Shown one piece after another: positions 23,101-37,500 of a stretch of 64,000 nt of DNA. The stretch comes from Stratiolaelaps scimitus. Lineage: Eukaryota > Arthropoda > Arachnida > Mesostigmata > Laelapidae. The DNA lies in the NCBI GenBank assembly GCA_019614645.1, contig JABWDB010000001.1, forward strand, positions 14,611,501 to 14,675,500. The letters are read 5' to 3'. Made by a program: the position numbers and the translations under genes. The notes beneath the pieces are model-generated. The model made no database searches, had not been told where the DNA came from, and was given only the letters and a program-made list of their open reading frames with translations. Each line of letters begins with the position of its first letter. The first letter of the stretch is position 1.

Positions 23101-26100
23101 AACCGCCTCTCCTGACCGCCGGTCGAACTATTTAATCAGAAATAGTCAGGTCTGACAGCCATACACAGACCCACACGAACGAACTGCTGTGGCTACGTTC
23201 AGTGCACGCACGTCAACGACGACTCGAACGCTAATATCTACATGAATGCATTAGACGTTGTGGCTGCTTTGGGGATCACATATTACACAGATCACTGTCT
23301 GCGTTTTATACAAAGAGATAGAAAGAGAGAGAGAGAGAGAAAAGTTGAGATGCTAGAAAATAAATCGCATCAGATAAAGCTCAGCTTGGTGAAGCTGCTG
23401 TGGCATTGAATGCACGTATCTTGCTATAGATATACGCTTGTACGGCCGTATACGAGCGTGCAGTGGCGTTGTTTAATCATGAGACATTATAGGTGACACG
23501 CACAGTTAGTTACAGTCAGCCATGTTGAAATCGCCTCTGACGATTAACGATCCAGTAACGATAGAAATTGATTCCAATAGCGGACTTACGTAGGTTGGTG
23601 CGCGCTCGACCAACAAGATATAAAATTTATGAAATTCAAAGCACGAAACGGAAGTTTCATCTTGTTTTAGGATAACGGACAACCGATGATAAAACCAACC
23701 GTCCAAGACGATTGCATGTACATGCTAGATTATCAATATAATATAATTATAAATATTAACAGACAGAGAAATAGCAACACGGTAATTCTATTGCAAAAGT
23801 ATATACTATACCGGGCCAGGTATATATAAATATTTTTTATAAATATATATATATATATATATGTATTCATTCATATACTGATAACATTCACATAGCCAGT
23901 ATAGATGATTTTGTTAGCTAGTTTGGTTGCCCTAAGGTTGTCAGGATCTTACATTTCTGCAAAGCAGCTTGCTCACATAGAACAGGTAGAACCCCTGGCA
24001 GTACCGTGGATGTTAAATGGTGGCTCAGCCCAGACGAATGTTTCAGGCCAATTATTTTTGAATTACGCACTCCTTCTTTAATTCAATGGGATGTGGCGCT
24101 TCACATAACTTGAACCTGCGGGCACCGTATTTGAAAGCCGAAAATGTGGCTATTGAAACCACCAAGCTGACGCGTTTTCCTTATCATGACCTCATACTTC
24201 AGCAGCCTCTCTAGCGGCCGCGCTAGGGCTTAACGGGTGTCCAGTCCCAGCCAGGCTCTAAGTCTTCCGAAGCGAACATTATTCCCGGTATTTCATCGAG
24301 TGCATTATACAACTATCATGAAACCGCCTTCTATAATAGATTTAGCGTTCCTAACTACCAAATACATAACGGCATGCTTTTATAACGGCACCCCCTCTAC
24401 CTAAGGGCACTCGGTTGTACACTCGCTCTTGCCCATGTGACTGTGTTCGTGTGTTTGACAACGATCATATTTATGTGCCAGGTCGTGCAGGGACGTTTTT
24501 GTTGCCGCTCTATCGTCCGTTGATGATGAAAGCTCGCTGTGTCTGTGATGCCGCGCATGTCGTTGCTATCTCGCGTAGACCCAAGGGCAGAGACACGCGT
24601 GAAGCATGGCTGACCCACGGCTATATTTAGAGTTATAGCCTTCAGCTAGAGTTGTGCCGTGTCGTCTCCCCGCCGGCAGTCCCCATCTATTGCAACACTG
24701 CCTACAGAGGCTGTTGCTGCCGCCATTATAACCGACCACGACTGTCCCCGCCTATCTCCACTCCCGTAGCCCGAACGCCGAGTGGGAATGCACGAGCCAC
24801 CGTGAACAATGATAATCGGTAACTTATCTTAGCACAGCGGCGACAACGCTTCAAACAAATGTTTCAATTAGTGTTTTGGTGTGCCACAAAACGCTGAGCA
24901 AAACGGTTCGATGTACATAGGGATGTACAAGAAGTCCTTAGGGAGCACAACAACAAGATTGCCGATTTATCGGTAGCAATATTTTCATTCACCGATTTAT
25001 TCGCGATCCGAGGCCATATCGTCAAGGGCTAGATTTCCCGCCACCTCGGCTATCCCACAATGCTGCAACTAATGGAATCCAAGCACGATTGAGCATTTGT
25101 TGTCAACAAACGCGTCTGACATTTGATTGTATTGGTTTTAACTTCGAATCTGCTGGAGTCAGTGGCGCGCTGTCACTTGTTGACTACGCTAGCAAGGAAC
25201 TATGGCGTAACCGAAAACACAGTGAGATGGACGCCATCAGTATTGGAGAGTACAGTCTTCGTGTCCGAGGAGACGAGAGTGTGACTGTCACCGTGTGACT
25301 AGGTCACATTCGGGGGCAGTGACGTTAATGTGCCATCCTTGGGCCTTGAAAGAAGGGTCCCCATCGTGCATATCTGTGAAGGTATACGCTGATTACTTTG
25401 AAGTATGCACGAAAGTTGTGATGGTGAAAAGAATCGACATAATCTTCAGGGGTCCTTTGAGACCCTCTGTGAACGGTGCAGAAGTCTGAATCTGAAGCTC
25501 CCTTTTCTCAAATGGTTTGGGCTGGATCCTAACCAAGCATACTTAAATTGTACGTTTTGTCTTTGGGGGATATTGTCACTACCGCCACAGCTATCAAAGA
25601 CGTACGTAGCGACCCGGTCAAGTCCGGTGGCTTGTGCATTCGTGTGCTCGATCCCCAGCGTCATAGAAAGTTCTGCTATAGGATATTTGTATGGAGCAGA
25701 ATTAGCTCCGTCATCGAAGAGCAAAGTGGGAGTCAAGAAAGAACATTAAATTATAATGTATCGTTTCTTGCATACGTCGTTGCAAAACGCCAGCGATTTC
25801 GTTGTTGAAAGTCAAGCAGCATATTTCGTTATAGCAATGTCTTGATTTAGAGAAGGGGATTTGTGGAAGGGAAGGGGTACTGGTGATTATTCCATGTGAC
25901 GACTAACCTGGTAGGCGTAGTACTTCCAGATCGATTGTCGGAAAGGCATCTGCATATTGAGATGCTTCAGAACGACTGTACTTATCAGGCCTTTGGTGGG
26001 ATCGACGATCAGCTTGTAGTACTCATTTTCAATAGAGTATTCGTCCAAATCGACTGGCAGTAGCACGGAATCGCCAGAATCCCGTAGGCCTCCTTCAACC

Positions 26101-29100
26101 GCTTCGATCTACAGGAGTACCAGAGTCGTAAGTAACACAGTACAAGATCAAAAATAGCATTTGCATCATGCGCTTGAAGATAATGAGAAAGAGAGAGAGA
26201 GAGAGAGAGAGCGAAGGCAATTATTATACTCAAGATTCAATGATCATTACTGCCTCTAATAATTAAGAAAAATTAACAAGAAGAACATTCAAGCAGGGAA
26301 ACGAGTCACCAAAACAGAACTTGTATGTGATGTGGAATAACCGCGAATGCTGCAGTTAGAATGAATATTATGGCCCACGTAATCAGCAATAACAATGTGT
26401 TTCAAATGTCCCCATACTAACGCAGAATTAACAGTGAAGCCAGTTGCCCGCCGGAAAGTTAATTAACGTTAATTAAAGCTGTAAAAGGGCTCTGAAGATG
26501 ATTCACAGATACCTTGTAGACCCTAGCACCCATAGGTGGGGCCTGAATTGGGAAAACGAGACTCTGGCGGGCGATCGATCGACGCTCAGGAATACGGATG
26601 GTGCCATCATCAACAGGAACCACTTGTAACGGGACGGCCCGTGGGGGCTGCTCCAGCACTTGGTAGCCAGCGTGTTCCACAGGTAGCCTGTGAAATCAGA
26701 TAAAAATGCCACGAAAAATACGAGTTAGTAACTACATACTCATTTTCGAACATAGAAAATATAAATATATTATTGTAAATTGCAAGTAAATTATTGTATA
26801 CATTTAGATGCATTGACTATAAGATAGATCTCGTGGCTCATTATATTCAACACATTGACAGCTATTAGAGAGAGAGAGACTATCTTCAACCTGGCAGGAG
26901 CCCAAACTACTAAAAGAAACATGGTATCGTTTACACCACTGCGAGCACAGTGCGATAAGGTCGTGCTACCTAACCTTACCTGGCGTACGCCTTCAGCGGT
27001 CTACTGTACGGATTGTAAACGATCAGATAATAGTCTCGTGCCTTCTCGGATACATCACAGGCGCTCACGTTCAACCAGGGACAAAACGAGAAGCGAACAA
27101 GGGTCCGATCCGAATCGGGATCGAGCAGATTCTGGAATGCTTCACTCATCTGAGCCTGAGAATTCAGCGTATCACATATTAAATGCACTAATTCAGTGAA
27201 ATTTTGTTTTGTTTGTATGAATGTTTATAAATATGAGTTTAACAATGTCGTTTGTCTGGAAAACAGTTCATCTAACGAACGCATGTTATTGGGTACATCA
27301 TTGACTATTGGCAGCATAAAATCAGCATTCACATCACCTAGCAAACCTCGTTCACAAAACGAACATGTTTGTCTCTCTGTTGGAATAGATAGGTATTGAC
27401 CGTGAGGCTAAGAAATAATCTGGCCTAAGCTCAGCATGCACCGGAGAACTGCGGTATTTGGTGTTGGATTAATTCCGGCGGAAAAGTCTCTATTGCCTCT
27501 CTCTAAGGTCATATTTTCGCGCGCAACTCGATTCCGTTTGATCTCGGTTTCGTCGAAGTCCAGATACTCACAGAACCTCACCTTACCGATATGGGGTTCA
27601 CCCACAGGCGGCCTGGATTTCCATTTCATAGAAGTACGAACCGGCAAGAGCGGTAAGGACTCAATGAAGCTGGTACTTACGAACCTTATGCTGGTCGACA
27701 GTAAAACTCACATACACACAAGCAGCCTTCCAAGGCACATGCCAAGGCCACAGTTACAACTTCCTGCCAAAGTAATTCAATGATAGCAATTCATACTGGC
27801 TGTTCCTATCGAGTAGATTTAGTTGCAGAGAAACAATACGTCTTGACAATATACCCAACGAATTGCCGGACAATATTACCGAACTCATCAACGAGTCCGA
27901 GTGCCACCGAGTAAGGCCGGTCCGAAGACCAGTCAATAGCCACAAAACCTTCGTGCTTCATTTCGCCGTCATCCATTTGCATTGCCCACACAAAATAGCA
28001 AAAAGCACTACACGGCTGGCAGAAACGAACACCATTGAGAGATTTTGTCTTCATACAATCCAGCTAATCAGCCAGATACAGAGAAGGCAGCGACGAGACG
28101 ATTTTGCGCCAAAGCTGGTTCTCGAAGCACTCCAATCCATTCAACCAGTAGCTTCTAATTCGTCCTCTTCGCGGTCAGAAAATAGAATCAACCCAACGCA
28201 CGAAGGGTGACAAGCCTCGCAAAGGTCATGGACGTCATTTTAAGCCATCCTAGTCAAATGGGCGTCTCGCTCCCATGGTGCTCGCTAGCCAATCAGACCG
28301 ATCGACGATCGCAAGGGCTCGCGCGGCGAGTCTCGAGCGGGGGTCATACCTCGATGGCGAGTTCAAGACGACGCAGGTAGATGGGTGACGATTGACGCGG
28401 ACTCAATGAAGATGTTGCTGGCGCGATGCCGGCGATGTGACAATTCCAAATCGCCTTCAGTGCTTCTATTGCTTTTCCGACTTTTGTGAAAGGTTCATTC
28501 TCAGAAGCGCAAGGGTTCTCCAAAAAAAAGACTTACTACACGAGTCGAAGTGATACATCCTCGATGTTCGATAGCAATATTGCCGACATCGGGAAAAACA
28601 GGGATTTAGCACAAATTGATCTCACAACTCAAGAAGACGTGTATCTGGTGCGTGTGTTGTTGCCTTACCGTCCTGTCTTAGAGTCAGCCTTGCCGACGTG
28701 ACTTAGCCACTTGATTCACATTGGATTTCGTACTAGCCGACGCTTTGAGGTAAATTATTTTTTGGTATTTCATACGTACATTTGTGACTATCATATGAAT
28801 TGAGTTAACGCAGAAACGATTAGAATTATATAAATCGAAAAAAATGGCCCATTGCCTGTCAAATGCCGCTGTGTGCACGCGCTAATTCCCCAATCGCTAG
28901 CAACGTGTTAGAATCACCACCGTGATCGATTCGAGTGGGCCGTACCGAAAAATCAAACGGGTCGCTTTTGCGATGCTGGACTGGCGGAGCCGTTGTCCTG
29001 ATTCATTTGTGACTCACTCGATACAGCGATAACGGTCGATATCGTCACGTTGTCGTCGAAATATTCTATTAAGATCTACGCTGTGAAAAGGGAAATAGTA

Positions 29101-30756
29101 ACCTTCGTCCATTTGCGTGACCTCGTCTGAAGGCGCACAATGTGTCAGTAGTATGGCATGCATTCGTTGCAGCTATATAGTCTAATCGCAAATCAATAAA
29201 TGAGCAGCTTCTGATCAATCTAAGTCGTGGTGTGGGTGTGAGCGCACGTACCTCGCACTGCCTCGTGCCGGCCAGAGCCATGCGGACGTAGTCTTCCACT
29301 ACGTGTTGTTTCTCCGTTCCCCTGAAAGTGAATGAACGAATTTTAATTTCATGTTATTATTTGTTCGTGCGCTTGTTTGTTTTGAAATAACTCTATTGGT
29401 GAATCTGCACTGTGTAACGGCTCTGCCCTTGAGGGAGAGACGTGCGTATATGCAGGAAAGTCTACCAATTTTGCTCGACTACTCGTTCATCATGTCGTCA
29501 CACTCATATATATATATATGTGTAGGGCCTTCAACGGCGTTGATAATTTACAACGCGATGTCAACAGACGACTCATCCTTTACATTGTCAGTGGACGACA
29601 CATTTCACTCTCTATTTATGTAATACGCATGCTGGCCTGGGTTGGCCACGTTTCACTAAAGTCGTATATGCGCGAATGAATATGACTTAGGGACAAGCGT
29701 TCGTTTTTCTTTAGAACTTATTTTAACAATAATCTAAGAACACATACGATTAAATACATACAACAAGAATTACGAAGTTTCCACTCGGTTACACTCAGAC
29801 GAGCTGATCATAACCTCTCGTAATATTATAGAATCAATCCTATTCAACGACTATAGTGTACTATAGCGACGCAGGAACATTTCCTCTCTCGGTAAACGCT
29901 ACATGTGTACGCAGCCCAATCACACATAAAAAAAACAACAACAACTCGGAAATTTCTCTTCCCGATGGTGCCGCTTTTTGCTTCGTGATGGATGGCGAAC
30001 AAAATGAATTGCTTCCTGGCGTGCGCCCCCCAGGTCCTCGACAGCCTGTAAACGCCACCGCCGGTGCCGCGGTGGTGGCGTTGTTGTCGTCGTCCTCTTC
30101 CCGTCAGCGAATGAGCAATATCTTTTGCACTTGTTTCCGCCCACCCGAAGTATTCCTCTCTTTCTCCATACGTTCTCCTGGTAGTTGCGGACCTTCCCTT
30201 AGACGATTTCTCCTCGTTCACTCTCTACCGTTGCTATCATCTACACCCTCTTGAGTTTAGCTGGCAGGGGCGCGAGGTCCGGTGCAAGCCTGGCTCGCCA
30301 GTTCGCTCCATATATATATATATATAGGCGATCAGCACCACCGTCATCAGCCACGTGAGTGAGGTGGGTGTGTATTTATTATCAATGCGCACCTTGGGAG
30401 GGTCTCATCGCGATGTGATTGACGCTTGCCCCACCGCTGTAATTTCGACGCATGCGTGTCTGCTGGCAGACTGACAGATCCGTCTGTTACCACATTGAGT
30501 TGGATTTGAAAACCGTATCAAAGCATCACTCAACCCTTCTTAATAAGCCTGTCTAGACACTGCGAGCTATGTGTCCTATTAGAAATTTTATACAATGACG
30601 TGGGATAGTAATTTCGATAATACTCATAATCTTAAATAGTTATGCCACTTCCATAAATGTTATGTGGTTTCACTGGTACGTCCATAAACGGAAGTATATA
30701 CATATATATATATATATCAAATGCGAAGCTTTGAAAAAGAGTGGGATCAGTTTTCT

Positions 30757-30805
<49 letters not shown>

Positions 30806-33800
30806 CTGTATGGGTACAATGGAGCGTAGATAGCGACTGAATATTTGTAGTCGCACCTAAAGGTACGTGGCCATAGAGATAGCGTATTCATTTGAATAAA
30901 ATACGAACGAGATAAGTACTCCTAAGCTTATTAACCGAGGTAGTCATTGTACTAGCGTGCTTATTAATAAATTAATAAAGTTAACTTACCCTTTTAGTTT
31001 TATACGTTCGTGAAATGAAACGCTGCTAGATAAGTCGTTCTGATTTAGTAACCCGCTCTACGAAACACGTCTGATAACGAACCCAGTAAATAAATGGAGA
31101 AGGATATTTGTACCAAAATCTGTGAATATAGACACAAAGAACGCCTGCACTCACTCACTCAAACAGACAAACGAGCTCGGCAAATGTACAATTTGCATAT
31201 GGATCCGGCGGCTGATTATAGTGAATGGTACTTAATGATATGCCTTCGCCGTTTGATGAATAAGACGTCTGATTGCGTTCTATTAGGCGCAACAACGATT
31301 CGGCAGGCAATATTCTTCTCGACGGATGTGACAGCTATGCAATTCGCTCATTGTTGCGGTATGATACGGGATTGTCTTAACCTGAATTCGTTTCGGAAGG
31401 CAACCCTGTAGCTGTGAGCAATAGCACAGCCGCGTTCGCTCTTCACAGGATCGATAGACGTCTGTTTCCCACTTCAACTATATTTCTAGCTGGTGAAGGA
31501 CCCTTCGTTGGTCGGCTCGGACAAGACTTAGTCTCGACTTTTTTTTAATTGCTTCTAATTGAGTGACAAATGATTTAACACATTTAGAGAATCGCTTTGT
31601 CTGCTCTCCTAATAATCCATCAATATACACATACGTGTAATGTCTAGTTTCGGCCTTTCCACTGAGCACATCTGTAGCTTCCGGCGTGGCGGCTACTGTT
31701 CTGACTCGGATTTGCATAATCGATTACCCTATTTCTCGTTCTCACAACTTGAATGAAAGGTCAATGGTCGAAGCAAGTAAAAAAATCGTACGATGTTCTT
31801 TTTTAACATCTTAATATTCAATCGTATCGCCTACCAATCGTCGTTTCCGCCAGCGTAGCAAATCCCCGTGGCCGTTGGCGTCTAATAATAGAATTTCAAT
31901 TACAGAGTTTAATTTTAGTCGCTGGAGCAGTACCCAAAATGCAGTGTCACACGTGAGATAGCGAGAGAGAGAGAGGAGAGAGGATGCAGTCAGGCGTTAA
32001 TAGGTACCGCGTGGTTCGTTCCCTATCGTGGAAACGGAATGCTCCGTTTCTGGGGCAGAGACGGGCTCTGCAAACACAAAACGTATCATCCCGCCGAATC
32101 AGTTGCGTTCCCACCTCATCAATGACCAGGCAACCGTCACAGTGGTCGGTCCGGTGGAGCGGTTTGATAAAGCTTGGCTTAAATTTGAAATTTCGAGAGG
32201 AGCAAATTAGATGCTGACGCGATTTACTCTCAACGGAATTCGGCCGTCCACAATCGTTTCGTTATCCGCCGCGATTCTGAGCGCGAGCAAGACTCTCTCA
32301 CAAAATTAACATGCGTTCCCTAAGCAGCGAGCCTGAAGTCGACTCTCAAACGAATCGATTTGTAGCGAAGATTAACAGAGCACAATATTTATCGAAGAAC
32401 GAAGTTGCCGACGATGATTTTCGGTTAAAAATCACTTCATTATCCAAGACGTAGTATAACACTTGAAGAACGTACCGAGTGTACCCAATGGAGAGGACAA
32501 CGAAGACAAGATGTTCATTAGAGAGGAAAACTAAACACTCAACAATGCATTATATGAATCTCTATTTGATTCGGCTTTCAGTGGATAACAAACTGCTATG
32601 CGGTCTACTGGGAAATTATCATATTTTAGAATAATTTGATCTTGGGAGAATTCAACATCCATTCGCTATGGCTCCCCTCATGATATATCAGATAGGCGTC
32701 AAGAAGGCAGCGGCTTGTCACAGATGTGAGCGACTCGTCCCTCGTACACGTGCAGTTTTTGCTGTTCATTGTTCAACGCCGACACCCCAAGGAAATCATT
32801 GCGGAACCTTCGTCATCTCTTGTTTGCGCTATTAAGCTGTCTGCGAAGAACTTCTCAAGTCCGCCTATGGTCCCACCGAGCCCCTGGCACATGGGCATAC
32901 TTACTAATATACCCTAATGTTATATACATATATTATATTATCCGGGCGCAATTGTTAGCCCTTTGTTTATCACTGTCTTGGTAAACCCAAAATGTACATG
33001 TATCGTCTGCCTAATAGAAAATCTACTGGTCTGCTGTAGAACAAACATCTGACAGAGGCAACCTTTTTATTTCTAATTATTATTACTATTGTAAATGTAA
33101 TATTTGTATAAAAAGACATACTCTATATGTGATATGCTATAAAGATATTTAGATTCCGCAAACATGTTTCAGAGCAATCGTACACGACTGACTCCAATTT
33201 TCATCTCGTCGCGTGCCAGCGTCCTGAACAGCTCTTCTATGTATTATGACGTAACGTCTTATTGGTTAATAATCGTCGATATTGCCGGCACCCTGTACTA
33301 GGTGCATACCTGCTCTACAACCACACCGTAGTGGTGGGCAGCATTAGCAACATTGGGAAATGAATGCTTTACTATGCTCAGATTCGTGGCTGCTCTCTCC
33401 CCCGGAGGCAACTACTGAAGCGAGTGGTCTTCATATCGTAAAGCTTGTACAGATCGTGCGACACGTGCGGAGCACGTACTAGTCACATGAGCTAGCCTAG
33501 CCTACGCTTGCGTGTGTTTGTACGCATGTGTGTAGGCCGTAAACAGACCAGGGACGTGCCACACGCAGATGTCTCCTCGACCCGGCGAGAGATGGCCGTT
33601 CCTCCTACGCTTAGCGTATGTGCATCATGGAACTACGTTAGTAGTCACCACGTTGCTACTCCTGTGTCCTGCCTCACCGCGCTCCGACTCCCCACAAGGA
33701 GGAATCGGGCTACATCGCAGAAGCCTTGCTTCCAGCCGACGGCCAGAGGTACCTTGCGTGGCGTCAAGCCATTGTCTAGGCCCCTGTGCTATGCCGTGTT

Positions 33801-34541
33801 GCCTGATGGCGTCCATCGCACGACAAGTATGGCAGGGTGTACAGCACAGCCAGAAATTGCTCAGGAGGTTCCGAAACGTGAAAGGAGATGGGATGCGGCT
33901 CTTAGCAGATACACGTTACGTGTGACTTTCTTCGAGACTGTGAGACAGTGACGCCGTTACAGTATCAGGCCCTTGGGGCTCCTAGTGCAATGTCAATGGG
34001 ACGCTTCCAGAAAAGAAAGAAAATCGACGCCTCATGCTAAACGCCACCCCCAATAAGAAAGTTGCGGGACAGCCTTCCACAGAGAATTTGACGTCCTACC
34101 TTTCAGGAGTATCCTGGAATTATCGCGTAGAGACACTTCAAGATCAAGAATCAGATATAGCAAATGAACGAACTGCGCCTCGTTGTCAGCAATCTCAATC
34201 GATTCTTGAAATCTTCCCAGGTCAATTAGGGAGAAACAGGTCAAGGGTAGGATAGGATCAGTTTTCCTCATAGGCTGGAGCTTACACGGTTTTCACGGGC
34301 AAGCAAGCCATGCAACGGGAAAGATTAACTACGATCGAACTTCTTACGGCAAAATCATAGCAAAGTCGTGCTACAGATGTTGCCGCATGTATCCCTACAG
34401 CTCGAACCTCTCTAAATATCTTCGACCCTTAGCGAATACGTGACTTAATAAAAAAATTGACGACGTAATAAAAAAACATACATAATAACATATATTTGCG
34501 TTTACATAAATTAAACGCAAATAAGTCGGCCGAGTACTCTG

Positions 34542-34575
<34 letters not shown>

Positions 34576-37500
34576 GCATTCCATAGGATGGTTCGTATAT
34601 TCTCCAAGAGTGATCAGTTAATGTGTCGTGCTACGGCTGTCTACGGTTGTCTTTGACATTAAGTCGATTAGCTTGCATATGCTTCTATTAACGTCTGATC
34701 TAGAGAGTCTAAATCTCGATGAGCAACGAGATAGCAGCCAGTATCACGGCAGCGGATGAAACCAGCCGCAACAGGTCACCCGGCGGAGTCAACTTCATAC
34801 ATTGGGCGATTGTGGCGTGATCAACTTGTAACCCCAGGGGAAAAGGCTACCGAACAGATACATAGATATAATCTGGCTAACTCTTAGCGGTCTCATGAAA
34901 CAGAACAGCAACATTAACTCAACATGGCCACGAGTCAAATATCACCGACGGAGCCACTGTTGCTAACCAACGATAGCAATAGGTAACTCAATGGAATTAT
35001 GAAAATGTAATATATATATACATATATGTATATATATATATATATATTTGTGTATTGTACAACGACAATAACCAATGCCGTTGACCATCAAACCCAACCA
35101 ACTCTTTATGGACGCGCCACAGACAGCCCGAATAATCGTGACCGAATTAAAGAACTAATGATGATCGTTGTTAGCTTGGACTTGCAATACCTAAACTTGG
35201 CTCACGCCGTAAGAGATCAATGCGTCATTGTTAGTATACACGGTACGTATAGGCCCGCATGGTGTACGTGTTATGTATCTGAATTCAAATCAATATTTCA
35301 ATCAATGCATTTCAGTAAAGTACTGACTGTGGTCGCAGGTATTTGACGATATAAATTTCAAACACGGCATTATTTTCTATACAGAATTATTCGATGTGAC
35401 GTTTTCTAGTAAAACCCATTACGACGCTCGGCCTCGATGGGTACTCGCCGTAATAACAACAATAAAGCCATTGGGGTGATATAATTATTTTCAGCAATCG
35501 GCTCGCTGCGCCGATCTAAATCATCAATACATGATCTACGTAGAAAGACTTACGACATTCCATCGTGGTGTTGAATCACGCCTAACGCCCGGGCTGAAAT
35601 CAAATATGTGAACATTTATTAGTTTAATTTGAATTATCGTTAACGTGATACACATTTTCATCGCTTTCAAAAGTAGTTATTTTAAAACACAAGATACAAC
35701 AAGAGTAGCTGTGTGTTTGTACTATTCGATAATTATTATAATTATTATTTGCAATGTTCTGCATCTCGTCTACTAAAGGATTACCTGCTCAGCTATTTTT
35801 GCCAATTATTATTGTAATAATGTAACAACGCGAAGTCATGATGATGCTCCTTGCTGGTGAACAGGACCACTCAGCTCGAACCGAATATTTTCAACTTGAA
35901 ATTCGCTTGTGTAAAACGGGTGCCACGGTCTTTGCTACGGCGGGTGCCTTACCGCAAAATAGTAATTACATCAATGCACCGCATTTAATTTTTGGGGCCA
36001 AATCGTCGAAAACCCATTCGTTCGATCGGTTTCTCGAATCGGTAGCAACTTTCTGCCATCACACCACTAGCAGTGCCATCTCGACAAGTATGATGGGAAA
36101 ATCATTCTACAAATTTTTGTGAGGTGTTATTATTTGCGAAGGTTGGGTCTCTGGCGGATGTCATTCCTGTTCGTCCGCAGTGGACGCTCGTGACGACTTC
36201 CACTCATCTTTTGGCTGAAGACTCCGTAGTTCTGCTAACACATATGGCCGTGGGCCGTGAAGCTGTTCGTTCCTATATCATCCCGTATCCCATATGGCGC
36301 ACTATCTATTAGGGACTGCTGTAGGAACTCTTCGAGTCCCCCGTAATAACGGTGGTATTCTAGCAAGTAGGACACGACTGAGAGTTGAGTGGCATTCTTT
36401 CCACAAAATTCATTACCATAATCAAGTATATGTGAGGAGTGATTTTAGCGTCTCACAGTGAAATACAACATAATAGCAGATAGAGAAGAAGCGAGAGCGA
36501 TGAATATATATAGAGAGAGAGAGAGGAGGGGGTAGATGTAGAACGGGATAAATCGCGATGAGAGTTTAGCTTCAGGGAGTTTTCTCCGAACAGAAGGAAA
36601 GTAAGGAATGTTGACAGTGGGTTGTGTTGCTCTCATGGATATAGTGACACCATTGGATAATTTGACATGGTTCATACGAACGACAGATGCATTTTTGGGT
36701 ATAAGCATTATTATTATTATTATTATTATATTAAACCGCGTACTTTACACGAGTTTTGGATAATTAGCTAGTAGTACACGTACGTTGCTAACAGATAAGT
36801 CGACTCGGAATTGCTTGTGGAGACATGCGAAATTCTTTATTGATGTTTAATAGGATACAGGTATCAGACTAAAGGAGACCACTTCACGATAGATCTGTGT
36901 CACCTTCTGAGACTAAATGTTCTGCAAGTTAAAACAATTAAAATAAAAAAAATTAAGTTACAATACTTCTACTTCTCCTCCTTCGCCAGTCTCTCCTTCG
37001 AAGTTTTACCAGAACGGTGACTGGAAATATGAGAGAAAGGTTTTTCAAAGCTTGTGTACATTGTCAGATACGTAGTTCCTGCGAATGGGTTTCAAGGTGA
37101 GGTCTACATTTTTCAGTCACTCACCACTGAGTGACACATTTGCGTCATGCATTTCCGAATTCCCCCCATAGAAAATTAATAAATAAAAAACTAGATGGGT
37201 ATCCATACAGACGGATCGATATATGCACTCACATTTACGTTCGTATGAATTGTAGATGTATCGTTCTTGCAAACTAATAAAAGGTTACACATGAAATGGT
37301 ATTACATACACTGTATATATTAGTGAGCTGGGTGATACAGCAGTTCCTGAGGGAGATACTTCGCTAGGGTGACCAAGACACTTCAGCGCTGCCTTCGGCA
37401 GGTTACATTGCATCATTAGCCAGCAGACCTTATCGTTGTCGTGTGCTTATTTTTGTGCTCTCTTCGTTCGTTCGTTCGTGCTACTGCAACTACTACTACT

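Larger units (their letters stand above)
29322..35553. other. Intron between alpha-mannosidase exons f and g
   Basis: A 6.2-kb intron with (AT)n runs at 29506-29520, 30309-30326, 30694-30718, 30758-30806 and 35009-35048, a compound (CA)n/(TA)n run at 34542-34575 and a GA-rich tract at 31962-31983. No supported gene. ORFs up to 147 codons (33508-33951) show no family resemblance. Confidence 0.6.

Noticed and set aside
27408..28054. Minus-strand frames considered as extra mannosidase exons between g and h
   Set aside because: Exons g and h already join in phase 0 with continuous family sequence (TRQCE to AQMSEAF), so no exon is needed.
31478..31717. 79-codon minus-strand ORF ([20 protein letters not shown])
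   Set aside because: Protein-like but short and isolated, with no recognised motif. Possibly a transposon fragment, but I cannot support it.
33508..33951. 147-codon plus-strand ORF in the 6.2-kb intron
   Set aside because: Two overlapping frames are open, composition is mixed and no family pattern or splice context was seen.
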